8,450 nt of DNA, from assembly GCA_900557175.1 (NCBI GenBank), contig USSL01000064.1:1-8450 (forward strand). The letters are read 5' to 3'. Shown in pieces: positions 1-7,018 of the stretch; the first letter of the stretch is position 1; each line of letters starts with the position of its first letter. This DNA is from an uncultured Eubacteriales bacterium. GTDB lineage: Bacteria > Bacillota > Clostridia > Lachnospirales > Lachnospiraceae. The notes beneath the pieces are model-generated. The model was not told the DNA's origin and made no database searches. It saw only the letters and a program-made list of their open reading frames with translations. The translations under genes were made by a program, and so were the position numbers.

Positions 1-1
1 G

Positions 2-91
2 GCGAAAAAGTATGCTTTAGAGGCGTGCGTGTCAGCGGCAGAGACTATGTTTGAGACAGCGCTTCGCGAACGGAGGCATGGCAATGGATAA
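2..91 (+). CDS. C-terminal tail of an unidentified upstream protein (partial)
   Basis: An open frame enters from the left edge and stops at TAA 89-91, giving about 29 residues that look like the end of an amphipathic helix (ALEACVSAAETMFETALRER) followed by a short polar tail. Its last 8 nt overlap the chosen start of the acyltransferase gene (ATG 84), the tight overlap typical of co-transcribed, translationally coupled genes. I do not recognise the family from so short a tail. Another frame (from base 1, stopping at TGA 52-54) is also open, giving a tail ending VRVSGRDYV, and could be the real one. I prefer the frame ending at 91 for its helix-like composition and its overlap with the next start. 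Confidence 0.4.
   Translation, partial: AKKYALEACVSAAETMFETALRERRHGNG
71..76 (+). promoter_or_regulatory. Shine-Dalgarno site that fixes the acyltransferase start
   Basis: CGGAGG at 71-76 lies 7 nt before ATG 84 but only 1 nt before ATG 78, and it is downstream of the possible TTG at 51. Spacing therefore supports initiation at 84. Confidence 0.65.
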
Positions 92-830
92 GCAGGAGGC
101 AAGGCTCAAAGAAGAAGAACAGGTTTTCCATATGTGGGAGCCTGTCCGTTTTGAAGTCGGGCCGGGCTATAATTATTTAAGAGACAGATATTATGAACGG
201 TTCTTTCGCTCAGTTCTTTTAAATATGGCGACGGCAGTGCTGACTGTATTTAATTACATATGGTTTGGAACAACTGTTAAGGGACGTAAAAATCTGAAGG
301 CGGTCAGAAACACAGGTGCGGTCACAATCTGCAATCATATTCATCCGATGGATTGTACGATGGTGAATACAGCACTTTGGGGACGACGGCGTTATTTTGT
401 TTCACTGGAATCAAATTTCAGGATTCCGTTTGCCGGACACCTTCTGAAAATACTCGGCGCAGTACCGATGTCCCAGAAGACAGCGCTTGCCATAGAGATG
501 TTTTCAGAGATGGAAACGGCACTTAAAGACGGGGCGCTTGTCCATATTTACCCGGAGGGTGTGCTTATTCCGTATGCAAAAGAGATACGCGGCTTTAAAA
601 ACGGAGCTTTCAGGCTGGCCGCAAAAGCCGGTGTTCCGGTACTTCCGCTTGTAATTTCCCAAAAGAGGCCGTCGGGCTTTCGGGGGCTTATAAAGAAGAA
701 GCCCTGCCTGAAAATAGAAATACTGCCGCCGGTTTTTATTGAGGATACACAGGTGAAAAAAAAGACAGCGGGCGGTCTTCGGGCAGCCTGTCAGCAAATA
801 TGCAGTGCTTGTTTGTCTGAATATCAATAG
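84..830 (+). CDS. plsC: 1-acyl-sn-glycerol-3-phosphate acyltransferase (PlsC family)
   Basis: This 248-residue protein should transfer an acyl chain to lysophosphatidate, giving phosphatidate at the inner face of the membrane. Family motifs appear in the right order: the H-X4-D catalytic motif in NHIHPMD (about residues 84-90), the acceptor-binding region around ESNFRIPFAGHLLKILGAVP, the YPEG motif (about 156-159) followed by FKNGAF, and the VPVLPL motif (about 184-189). A hydrophobic stretch near residues 43-61 (FRSVLLNMATAVLTVFNYIWF) probably anchors it to the membrane. The frame is open upstream to TTG 51, but the SD spacing favours ATG 84. It overlaps the preceding frame by 8 nt and ends 13 nt before the LTA-synthase-family gene, so all three probably form one operon. 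The family also includes acyltransferases with other lyso-lipid acceptors, so substrate is less certain than fold and chemistry. Confidence 0.88.
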   Translation: MDKQEARLKEEEQVFHMWEPVRFEVGPGYNYLRDRYYERFFRSVLLNMATAVLTVFNYIWFGTTVKGRKNLKAVRNTGAVTICNHIHPMDCTMVNTALWGRRRYFVSLESNFRIPFAGHLLKILGAVPMSQKTALAIEMFSEMETALKDGALVHIYPEGVLIPYAKEIRGFKNGAFRLAAKAGVPVLPLVISQKRPSGFRGLIKKKPCLKIEILPPVFIEDTQVKKKTAGGLRAACQQICSACLSEYQ

Positions 831-843
831 AAAGAGGATAAAA

Positions 844-2856
844 ATGAAGAATATCGAAGGTTCTTTATGGACACAAAAACGATGGCGCAGGGTGGTCGGC
901 GTGATTGTCAGTGTGCTGCTTTTGGCAGCACTTGTTGTCAGCATTGTGCTGGAAGGTTTTGAATGGCCTTATCACGCGGCAGCGATTTTACTTTTGCCGC
1001 TCATAGGTGCAGCACTGTTCTTCGGTTTTAAAATGAACAGAAAAGTAAGTATCATCTTTATGGCTGTGATTCCGGCCATATGCTTTTATGCGCTCGAGGG
1101 ATATTCGCATTTAGCACTGACAGATATGACAGCACCGATTCAGCTTTTGAATCTATGCCTGTTTTATCTTGTTTTTATTATTCTGTTGTTTATTTTTGGA
1201 AAAAGCAGCGCAGCGCTCAGTGTGCTCACGCTTGCCATGATGGTCATTGGTTTAATTAATTATTATGTTGTTGCATTCAGGGGAACGCCGGTTGTGCCGT
1301 GGGATTTATTGTCCGTATCGACGGCGCTGAGCGTGACGGTCAATTATGTATTTTCGCTGGATGGCCGTGTTGTGATGATTACATGTATTTTTGTTCTGAC
1401 AGCGGTGCTTGCTTCAAGAACAGATGTCAAAATCAAATGGTCTGCCAAGCGCAGTATTGCAATCATTGCCTCGTTTGTCTTTTGCTTTTTTTATGTGACA
1501 TTTTTGCAGACGCCGATGGCTGTCAGTGCCTTTGCGATGGATGACATTTTATTTACGCCGAATGTCATGTACAGAAACAATGGCTTTACAGTTTCATTTC
1601 TCACAAATCTTAAGTATTTGAAGAAGGATGTGCCGGACAATTACGGCAGCGAAAGTGTTGAGACGCTGACACACGATTTTCAGGCGCTGCCGGCGGACAC
1701 AAAAGAGGAATATCCGAATATTGTCGTGATTATGAACGAATCATTTTCGGATATGGCAGACATTGCTGATTTTGAAACAAATGAGGACTATATGCCGTTT
1801 GTACATTCAGCATTAAACGGGGAGCTTGATAATTGTGTTTCGGGAAAGATGACAGCCTCTGTACTTGGCGGAAATACAGCAAATTCAGAATTTGAATTTC
1901 TCACCGGCGATACGATGGCATTTCTGCCGCCGGGAAGTATTGCCTATCAGCAGTATATCAAAGATGTGACGCCGAACTTGGCGTCGTCACTGTCCAAAAA
2001 TCTTGGGTATCATACAATTGCCCTGCATCCGTATAATGCGGGCGGATGGAATCGAAATATTGTTTATCCGTTTTTTGGTTTTGATGAATCCTACTTCCTT
2101 GAGGATATGCGGTCAAGGGACTGCTATCTGAATGACGAGGTTTCATACATGAGAGAGTATATATCCGATGAGTCGCTCGTAAATATGATTACGGGAAGAT
2201 ATGAAAGACATGAGGATGAGGCGCCGCTGTTTACATTTGCAGTGACGATGCAAAATCACGGCGGTTATTTTGATACATATTCAAATTTTAATCAGGAAAT
2301 CGAACTTCTCGGCGTCGAAAATGATTACAATAAAGACTATATGGACAGGTATTTATCGCTGATTAAGAAATCCGATACAGCCTTTGAAAATCTTGTGGAT
2401 TTTTTTAAGGACTATGACGAGCCGACGATTGTGCTGATGTTTGGCGACCATCAGCCCGGCGATTATGTGATTAATGCCATCTATGATACAAATAAGGTGT
2501 ATCCGCTTGAGCAGCAGCAAAACAGGTATCTTGTGCCGTTTGTGATGTGGGCAAATTATGATATTGAAGATGAGCAGATTGATAAAATAAGCGCCAACTA
2601 TTTGAGTACGCTGCTTTTAGAAAAAGCAGGGCTGCCCATGACGGGTTATCAGCAGTGGCTGTCAAATCTCAGAGAGACACTGCCGGTTATTACAGCCAAT
2701 GTGATTATAGATAACGACGGTACGATGTATCCGGCAGGTGAGCGGGATGAGACGCCGTATGCCAGTCTTTTAAATGACTATGCAACGCTTCAGTACAATC
2801 ATTTGTTTGACAAAAGCGGACGGGATAATGTATTTTTCGGAAGCGGGAATAATTAG
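844..2856 (+). CDS. LTA synthase family membrane sulfatase/phosphoglycerol transferase
   Basis: This 670-residue protein belongs to the LtaS/MdoB group, which uses phosphatidylglycerol to transfer glycerol-phosphate units on the outer face of the membrane. The N-terminal part has about seven hydrophobic segments (near residues 17-36, 43-62, 68-84, 100-118, 123-144, 175-191 and 203-223). The extracellular alkaline-phosphatase-like domain starts near NIVVIMNES. Residues matching the LtaS active site are present: Glu299 (NES), the nucleophile Thr345 in GGNTANSEFE, His472 in QNHGG, and Asp535-His536 in FGDHQ. The enzyme therefore looks intact. ATG 844 has an AGAGG SD at 833-837; the in-frame GTG at 805 would overlap plsC and has no better SD. 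The gene lies 13 nt after plsC. Whether the product is lipoteichoic acid or another glycerol-phosphate decoration cannot be read from sequence, so no gene symbol is given. Confidence 0.88.
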   Translation: MKNIEGSLWTQKRWRRVVGVIVSVLLLAALVVSIVLEGFEWPYHAAAILLLPLIGAALFFGFKMNRKVSIIFMAVIPAICFYALEGYSHLALTDMTAPIQLLNLCLFYLVFIILLFIFGKSSAALSVLTLAMMVIGLINYYVVAFRGTPVVPWDLLSVSTALSVTVNYVFSLDGRVVMITCIFVLTAVLASRTDVKIKWSAKRSIAIIASFVFCFFYVTFLQTPMAVSAFAMDDILFTPNVMYRNNGFTVSFLTNLKYLKKDVPDNYGSESVETLTHDFQALPADTKEEYPNIVVIMNESFSDMADIADFETNEDYMPFVHSALNGELDNCVSGKMTASVLGGNTANSEFEFLTGDTMAFLPPGSIAYQQYIKDVTPNLASSLSKNLGYHTIALHPYNAGGWNRNIVYPFFGFDESYFLEDMRSRDCYLNDEVSYMREYISDESLVNMITGRYERHEDEAPLFTFAVTMQNHGGYFDTYSNFNQEIELLGVENDYNKDYMDRYLSLIKKSDTAFENLVDFFKDYDEPTIVLMFGDHQPGDYVINAIYDTNKVYPLEQQQNRYLVPFVMWANYDIEDEQIDKISANYLSTLLLEKAGLPMTGYQQWLSNLRETLPVITANVIIDNDGTMYPAGERDETPYASLLNDYATLQYNHLFDKSGRDNVFFGSGNN

Positions 2857-2908
2857 CGTTCGAAATATAAGAGCCCGTATGTTAAAATCGTTTTCAGTGA
2901 AATCCGGG

Positions 2909-2937
2909 TTGACAAAAGAACAGGTGCGTGGTAGACT
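2909..2937 (+). promoter_or_regulatory. Sigma-A-type promoter for asnA
   Basis: A perfect -35 box TTGACA (2909-2914) is followed after 17 nt by TAGACT (2932-2937), 4/6 to the -10 consensus. Transcription would start near 2944, leaving about 30 nt of leader before asnA. That is too short for a T-box or other large riboswitch, and no T-box sequence is visible in the 117-nt gap. Confidence 0.7.
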
Positions 2938-2973
2938 TAGCAAAGTAAAGTGATAACGTGAGGGAGTGATGGC

Positions 2974-3984
2974 ATGAGCCAGTTAATGATACCTAAAGGG
3001 TATGTCACGGATTTAGGCATCCGCGAGACAGAAATTGCAATTAAATATGTAAAAGACTATTTTGAGAGGGAACTGGCCAATCAGCTGAATCTGACACGTG
3101 TTTCAGCGCCTTTGTTTGTAGAACCGGGGAGCGGTCTTAATGATACGCTAAACGGTGTGGAGCGTCCGGTAAGCTTCGGTGTCAAAGAGCAGGACGATAA
3201 GCCTTTTGAAATTGTTCATTCACTGGCAAAATGGAAACGTCTTGCCTTAAAACGCTACGGCTTTTTGCCGGGTGAGGGGCTTTACACAGATATGAGCGCC
3301 ATTCGCCGCGATGAAGATACGGATAATATCCATTCGATTTATGTGGACCAGTGGGACTGGGAAAAAATTATCACAAAAGGCGAGCGTAATGTGACAACGC
3401 TTAAAAATATTGTGCGCCGTGTTTATGACGCGCTGCGCTATACCGAAAAGTTTATGTCAGAAAAGTATGGTTACATCCATCCGATACTTCCTGATGAGAT
3501 ATTTTTTATGACGACGCAGCAGCTTGAGGATATGTATCCGGATAAGACGCCAAAGGAAAGAGAACTTTTAATTACAAAGGAAAAGGGTGCTGTCTTTCTT
3601 ATGAAAATCGGCGGGAACTTAGACAGCGGAAAGCCTCATGACGGTCGCGCGCCGGATTATGATGACTGGGAATTAAACGGCGATATTTTAGTTTACTATC
3701 CGGTGCTTGATATTGCTTTAGAACTGTCATCTATGGGTATCCGTGTCGATGAGGATGCGCTGCTCCGACAGCTGGAAATCAGAGGCTGTATGGATCGGGC
3801 ACAGCTTCCGTTTCAAAGCGCACTTTTAAACGGTGAATTGCCATACACTGTCGGCGGCGGTATCGGACAGTCGCGAATATGTATGTTTTTTCTGAGAAAA
3901 GCCCATATCGGCGAGGTTCAGGCGTCAGTCTGGCCGGAGACGATGGTAGAGACGTGTGAGGCGGCCGGTATCCATATCCTATAA
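2974..3984 (+). CDS. asnA: Aspartate--ammonia ligase (ammonia-dependent asparagine synthetase A)
   Basis: AsnA makes asparagine from aspartate, ammonia and ATP through an aspartyl-adenylate, in the cytoplasm, with a class II aminoacyl-tRNA-synthetase-like fold. The 336 residues compare with about 330 in the E. coli enzyme. Highly conserved blocks are visible: HSLAKWKRLAL (82-92), GEGLYTDMSAIRRDEDT (100-116), HSIYVDQWDWE (120-130), the KGAVFLMKIGG segment (204-214), RAPDYDDW (225-232), ELSSMGIRVD (250-259) and the ATP-binding GGGIGQSR (294-301) followed by HIGEVQASVWP. ATG 2974 has AGGGAG at 2961-2966, 7 nt upstream. The gene has its own promoter, and its stop codon lies inside an 8-bp hairpin (3976-3998), just before a terminator. 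It appears to be an independent unit with no sign of truncation. Confidence 0.97.
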   Translation: MSQLMIPKGYVTDLGIRETEIAIKYVKDYFERELANQLNLTRVSAPLFVEPGSGLNDTLNGVERPVSFGVKEQDDKPFEIVHSLAKWKRLALKRYGFLPGEGLYTDMSAIRRDEDTDNIHSIYVDQWDWEKIITKGERNVTTLKNIVRRVYDALRYTEKFMSEKYGYIHPILPDEIFFMTTQQLEDMYPDKTPKERELLITKEKGAVFLMKIGGNLDSGKPHDGRAPDYDDWELNGDILVYYPVLDIALELSSMGIRVDEDALLRQLEIRGCMDRAQLPFQSALLNGELPYTVGGGIGQSRICMFFLRKAHIGEVQASVWPETMVETCEAAGIHIL

Positions 3985-3998
3985 GGATGATATAGGAT
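3976..3998 (+). promoter_or_regulatory. 8-bp hairpin across the asnA stop codon
   Basis: ATCCTATA (3976-3983) pairs perfectly with TATAGGAT (3991-3998) around a 7-nt loop. The asnA TAA stop (3982-3984) lies at the end of the 5' arm. A short T-run follows (to 4001), but the stem is AT-rich, so it is a weak terminator at best. Its 3' arm overlaps GGATTTT (3995-4001), which can instead pair with AAAATCC (4019-4025), the base of the downstream terminator. It may therefore be the upstream part of an attenuator; that role is inference. Confidence 0.5.
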
Positions 3999-4018
3999 TT
4001 TCCTGTGTCATAAAATAT

Positions 4019-4068
4019 AAAATCCCTTCATATCTTAGACAGAGGTTTAAGATTGGAGGGATTTTTTT
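4019..4068 (+). terminator. Intrinsic terminator overlapping the SD of the next gene
   Basis: Bases 4019-4030 pair with 4054-4065 (12 bp, one G-T wobble). A small 2x1 internal loop follows, then a 5-bp upper stem (4033-4037 with 4048-4052) and a 10-nt loop. A run of seven T (4062-4068) follows the stem. This is a convincing rho-independent terminator for asnA transcripts. Unusually, GGAGGG (4055-4060) in its 3' arm is the only good SD for the downstream gene, and the T-run supplies the first two bases of that gene's TTG start. Formed, the hairpin would both end transcription and hide the ribosome-binding site. Confidence 0.8.
4055..4060 (+). promoter_or_regulatory. Shine-Dalgarno site of the CotS-like gene, within the terminator stem
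   Basis: GGAGGG lies 6 nt before TTG 4067, an ideal spacing, and decides the start of the CotS-like gene. All six bases pair in the terminator hairpin, so access depends on that hairpin being unfolded or not forming. Confidence 0.65.
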
Positions 4069-5068
4069 GCTGGATGAAAAAATAAAGGCGGCTGCGGACA
4101 TGTATCCTTTTAAAATCACGGACAGTTATCGGACAAGGGGAGGGTTTGTCTGTGTGACGGATGATGGCTTGAAGCTATTAAAGGCGTATCCGTATGGGGA
4201 AAATCATCTTATTTATGAAAAGTCGCTCAAAGAAGCCATCCGGGAAGGCGGCTATAAAAATGTGGACGCTCTGATGCTTACTTCGGATCATCAGTTATGG
4301 GCGGATGATGGCTTCGGCGGTCATTTTGTCATGCGGCAGTGGTACGGCGGCCGGGAATGTGACGTCAGGGATAAGACACAGCTTCTTCGCGCCGTTTCCG
4401 ATATGGCGGCGCTTCACAGGGCGGCCGGACATATTCATATTGATTGTGAGTGGCTTAAAAAATATAAGCCTAAAAGCGCCGGACGACTTTTTTCGCGGCG
4501 AAGCCGGGAAATGAAAACAATTATGAACTATGTGCAGTCAAAGAAGATTAAAAATGAATTTGAAGTGCTTTATATGAATTATTACAGTATATTTTATACG
4601 CAGGCATTAAGGACCGGCGTGCTTTATGAGGCAAAGGCTGCGGATGAAATTTTTGAGCAGGCTGTCGGGGACGGAAGCTTTATTCACGGTGATTACAGCT
4701 ATCATAATGTGCTTTTTAACGGAAAGGAGACAGCGACAGTCAACTTTGAGCGTTCAGTGCCGGGAACACTGATGCAGGATTTATATCAGATGATGCGTAA
4801 AGTTCTAGAGAAACATCATTGGGATTTGGCGCTCGGCAGCGCGATGCTTACAGCTTACGAAAAAGAGCGGACGATAAGCAGACGGGAAAAAGAATATCTG
4901 TATCTTTTACTTTCTTATCCGGAAAAATTCTGGAAAATTGCCAATCATTATTACAATTCAAGAAAAAGCTGGATGTCCGGTCAAAATACAGAAAAGCTGA
5001 AAAAATGTATTGAGGATATCGACGTAAAAAACAGCTTTCTTGATGAATTTTGTCGAATAATATACTGA
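4067..5068 (+). CDS. CotS-family kinase-fold protein (spore-coat associated)
   Basis: This 333-residue protein resembles the CotS/aminoglycoside-phosphotransferase group, whose Bacillus members associate with the spore coat; the substrate is unknown. The N-lobe has a glycine pair (RGGFV, about residues 24-28) and a lysine-rich strand (LKLLK) possibly contacting ATP. The catalytic loop is HGDYSYHN (about 207-214), giving the conserved His207, Asp209 and Asn214. The position of the metal-binding Asp of the next motif holds Asn: VNFE at about 225-228. A conserved-looking tail (YPEKFWKIANHYYNSRKSW) follows. The frame is open back to GTG 3956 inside asnA, but that codon lacks an SD, whereas TTG 4067 has GGAGGG at 4055-4060. 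The gene follows a strong terminator, so expression needs read-through or a promoter in the gap; an AT-rich TATAAA/TAAAAT near 4011-4021 is a weak candidate without a convincing -35. Confidence 0.78.
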   Translation: MLDEKIKAAADMYPFKITDSYRTRGGFVCVTDDGLKLLKAYPYGENHLIYEKSLKEAIREGGYKNVDALMLTSDHQLWADDGFGGHFVMRQWYGGRECDVRDKTQLLRAVSDMAALHRAAGHIHIDCEWLKKYKPKSAGRLFSRRSREMKTIMNYVQSKKIKNEFEVLYMNYYSIFYTQALRTGVLYEAKAADEIFEQAVGDGSFIHGDYSYHNVLFNGKETATVNFERSVPGTLMQDLYQMMRKVLEKHHWDLALGSAMLTAYEKERTISRREKEYLYLLLSYPEKFWKIANHYYNSRKSWMSGQNTEKLKKCIEDIDVKNSFLDEFCRIIY

Positions 5069-5076
5069 ATAAACTA

Positions 5077-5105
5077 TTTATTTTCGAACAATTATAGTGT
5101 ATAAT
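5077..5105 (+). promoter_or_regulatory. Probable promoter for pgcA
   Basis: A perfect TATAAT (5100-5105), preceded directly by TG, lies 36 nt upstream of the pgcA start. The best-spaced -35 candidate, TTTATT (5077-5082, 17-nt spacer), is a poor match. No clear terminator separates the CotS-like gene from this point, so read-through is also possible. Confidence 0.5.
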
Positions 5106-5140
5106 AATGCTAAGAAACTTACAAAAGGGAGGTAAATTTG

Positions 5141-6874
5141 ATGGACTACCGAGAAGTGTATGAACAGTGGCTGTCAAATCCGTATTTTGATGAAAAGACA
5201 AAGGCAGAGCTTTTGGCAATCAAAGACGATGAAAATGAAATTAAAGAGCGTTTTTATACGGACTTGGAATTTGGCACGGCGGGGCTTCGTGGAATTATCG
5301 GCGCCGGGACTAACCGTATGAATATTTATGTTGTCAGAAAGACAACGCAGGGACTTGCAAATTATATTAAAAAGCAGGGCGGTCAGGCAAAGGGTGTTGC
5401 CATCGCCTACGATTCACGACGGATGTCACCGGAGTTTGCCGACGAGGCGGCGCGCACACTGGCTGCCAATGGCATTACAGCTTATATTTTTGAATCATTA
5501 AGACCAACGCCGGAATTATCTTTTGCCGTGCGAGAGCTTGGCTGTATTGCGGGCATTAATATTACGGCGAGCCACAATCCTCCGGCGTACAACGGCTACA
5601 AGGTTTACTGGGAGGACGGCGCTCAGATTACGCCGCCGCATGATACCGGCATTATGGATGAGGTCAAGGCGGTGACAGATTATCATACAGTGCTGACGAT
5701 GACTAAAGACGAGGCCGCTGCCAATGGCACATATGTTGTCATTGGTAAGGATATTGACGATAAGTACATTGAACAATTAAAGAAGCAGGTCAGACATGCC
5801 GATGCCATTCAGGCTGTAGGCGATGAACTTAAAATTGTTTACACACCGCTTCACGGTACAGGCAACATTCCGGCAAGAAGAATTTTAAAGGAAATCGGCT
5901 TTAACAATGTTTATGTTGTGCCTGAGCAGGAGTTTCCTGACGGTGAGTTCCCGACAGTTGGCTACCCGAACCCTGAGTCGGAGGAGGCTTTTGTTTTAGG
6001 ACTTAAGATGGCAAAGAAAATTAATGCGGACTTAGTGCTTGCAACAGATCCGGATGCTGACCGTCTCGGCGTTTATGTGAAAGATAAGACAGGCGAATAT
6101 CATGCACTGACAGGCAATATGTCCGGTTGTCTTCTCGGTGAATATACAATCAGCCAGATAAAGGCAAAAGACGGAAAGCTTCCTGAGGACGGCGCCCTCA
6201 TTAAGACAATCGTGACGACAAACATGGCTGACGCCATTGCAAAGCATTATGGCGTGCGCCTGATTGAATGTCTGACAGGCTTTAAGTATATCGGTCAGCA
6301 GATTTTAGGTTTTGAGCAGTCCGGCAAAGGTACATATCTTTTCGGCTTTGAGGAAAGCTACGGCTGTCTGATCGGCACACACGCCCGCGATAAAGATGCG
6401 ATTGTTGCAACGATGGCACTCTGCGACGCCGCTGCCTATTATAAGACACAGGGCAAGACACTGTGGGATGCGATGCTGGATATGTACGAAGCTTACGGTT
6501 ATTATAAAGATGATGTCAAAGCCATTGGCTTATCAGGCATCGAAGGTCTTGCAAAGATTCAGGCAATTATGACGAAGCTTCGGGAAAATCCGCCGAAAGC
6601 CATTGCCGGTTACGAAGTACTTTCTTTCAGAGATTACAAGAAGGATGAAGTCACAGACTTAAAGACCGGCGAAGTAAAGCCGACAGGACTTCCAAATTCC
6701 AACGTTCTTTATTTTGACATGAACGATGATGCATGGCTTTGCGTCAGACCGTCCGGCACAGAGCCGAAGATTAAGTTCTACTACGGTATTAAGGGCACAT
6801 CCCTTGAAGATGCCGATGCAAAATCTGCAGCGCTTGGCAATGCAGTGCTTGAAATGATTGACAAAATGATGTAA
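5141..6874 (+). CDS. pgcA: Phosphoglucomutase/phosphomannomutase family phospho-sugar mutase
   Basis: This 577-residue enzyme should interconvert hexose 6-phosphates and hexose 1-phosphates, mainly glucose, through a phosphoserine intermediate in the cytoplasm. Its size is close to Bacillus PgcA (about 580). All four hallmark motifs are present: the phosphoserine loop TASHNP (Ser about 144), the metal loop DPDADR (about 303-308), the sugar-binding GFEES (about 402-406) and the phosphate-binding RPSGTEPK (about 536-543). FGTAGLRG near residue 45 is also typical. ATG 5141 has GGGAGG at 5127-5132; an adjacent in-frame TTG at 5138 is less well spaced. Glucose 1-phosphate leads to UDP-glucose for glycolipid anchors and polysaccharides, fitting the envelope genes upstream. 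It ends in a strong terminator and looks complete. Specificity for glucose over mannose is inferred from the PgcA-like form. Confidence 0.93.
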   Translation: MDYREVYEQWLSNPYFDEKTKAELLAIKDDENEIKERFYTDLEFGTAGLRGIIGAGTNRMNIYVVRKTTQGLANYIKKQGGQAKGVAIAYDSRRMSPEFADEAARTLAANGITAYIFESLRPTPELSFAVRELGCIAGINITASHNPPAYNGYKVYWEDGAQITPPHDTGIMDEVKAVTDYHTVLTMTKDEAAANGTYVVIGKDIDDKYIEQLKKQVRHADAIQAVGDELKIVYTPLHGTGNIPARRILKEIGFNNVYVVPEQEFPDGEFPTVGYPNPESEEAFVLGLKMAKKINADLVLATDPDADRLGVYVKDKTGEYHALTGNMSGCLLGEYTISQIKAKDGKLPEDGALIKTIVTTNMADAIAKHYGVRLIECLTGFKYIGQQILGFEQSGKGTYLFGFEESYGCLIGTHARDKDAIVATMALCDAAAYYKTQGKTLWDAMLDMYEAYGYYKDDVKAIGLSGIEGLAKIQAIMTKLRENPPKAIAGYEVLSFRDYKKDEVTDLKTGEVKPTGLPNSNVLYFDMNDDAWLCVRPSGTEPKIKFYYGIKGTSLEDADAKSAALGNAVLEMIDKMM

Positions 6875-6881
6875 AACAACG

Positions 6882-6932
6882 CCCCCGCAGACATGGGAAA
6901 CTGTGATTGACAGATGTCTGCGGGGGATTTTT
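6882..6932 (+). terminator. Strong rho-independent terminator after pgcA
   Basis: CCCCCGCAGACAT (6882-6894) pairs perfectly over 13 bp with bases 6914-6926. Inside the loop a further CTGT/ACAG stem (6901-6904 with 6910-6913) can stack, leaving a 6-nt bulge. Five T (6928-6932) follow. It begins 7 nt after the pgcA stop. Confidence 0.93.
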
Positions 6933-6966
6933 GTATGAATCAAAGTTGATTTTGTTCAAGCTGATT

Positions 6967-6995
6967 TTTTAAAACACTATATTGCATTGTATAAT
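6967..6995 (+). promoter_or_regulatory. Probable promoter for the ABC exporter gene
   Basis: A perfect TATAAT (6990-6995) is preceded directly by TG, as in the pgcA promoter. The -35 candidate at 17-nt spacing is TTTTAA (6967-6972), only 3/6 to consensus. Transcription would start near 7002, giving a leader of about 105 nt. The terminator at 6882-6932 makes a new promoter here likely. Confidence 0.5.
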
Positions 6996-7006
6996 AGTAT
7001 GCGTTA

Positions 7007-7018
7007 TGATATATATCA
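7007..7018 (+). promoter_or_regulatory. 12-bp perfect palindrome, possible operator
   Basis: TGATATATATCA is self-complementary over all 12 bases and begins 12 nt after the -10 box, overlapping the expected start of transcription. That is a classic position for a repressor site. The region is very AT-rich and no regulator gene is visible nearby, so chance is a real alternative. Confidence 0.3.

Noticed and set aside
51..83. Upstream extension of the acyltransferase to TTG 51 or ATG 78
   Set aside because: CGGAGG at 71-76 is downstream of TTG 51 and only 1 nt from ATG 78; it suits ATG 84, and the extra residues match no PlsC feature.
805..843. GTG 805 as start of the LTA-synthase-family gene
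   Set aside because: It would overlap plsC by 26 nt and lacks an SD; ATG 844 has AGAGG at the right distance.
504..944. Minus-strand open frame of 146 codons, and similar minus-strand frames within the LTA-synthase, pgcA and exporter genes
   Set aside because: Each lies opposite a well-supported gene, has no recognisable motif and no convincing SD; they are complementary-strand shadows.
2857..2973. T-box or amino-acid riboswitch before asnA
   Set aside because: The strong promoter at 2909-2937 leaves only about 30 nt of leader, and no T-box sequence or terminator stem is visible in the gap.
3956..4066. Start of the CotS-like gene at GTG 3956 inside asnA
   Set aside because: No SD precedes it, and the extra 37 residues would be encoded by hairpin and terminator sequence; TTG 4067 has an ideal GGAGGG.
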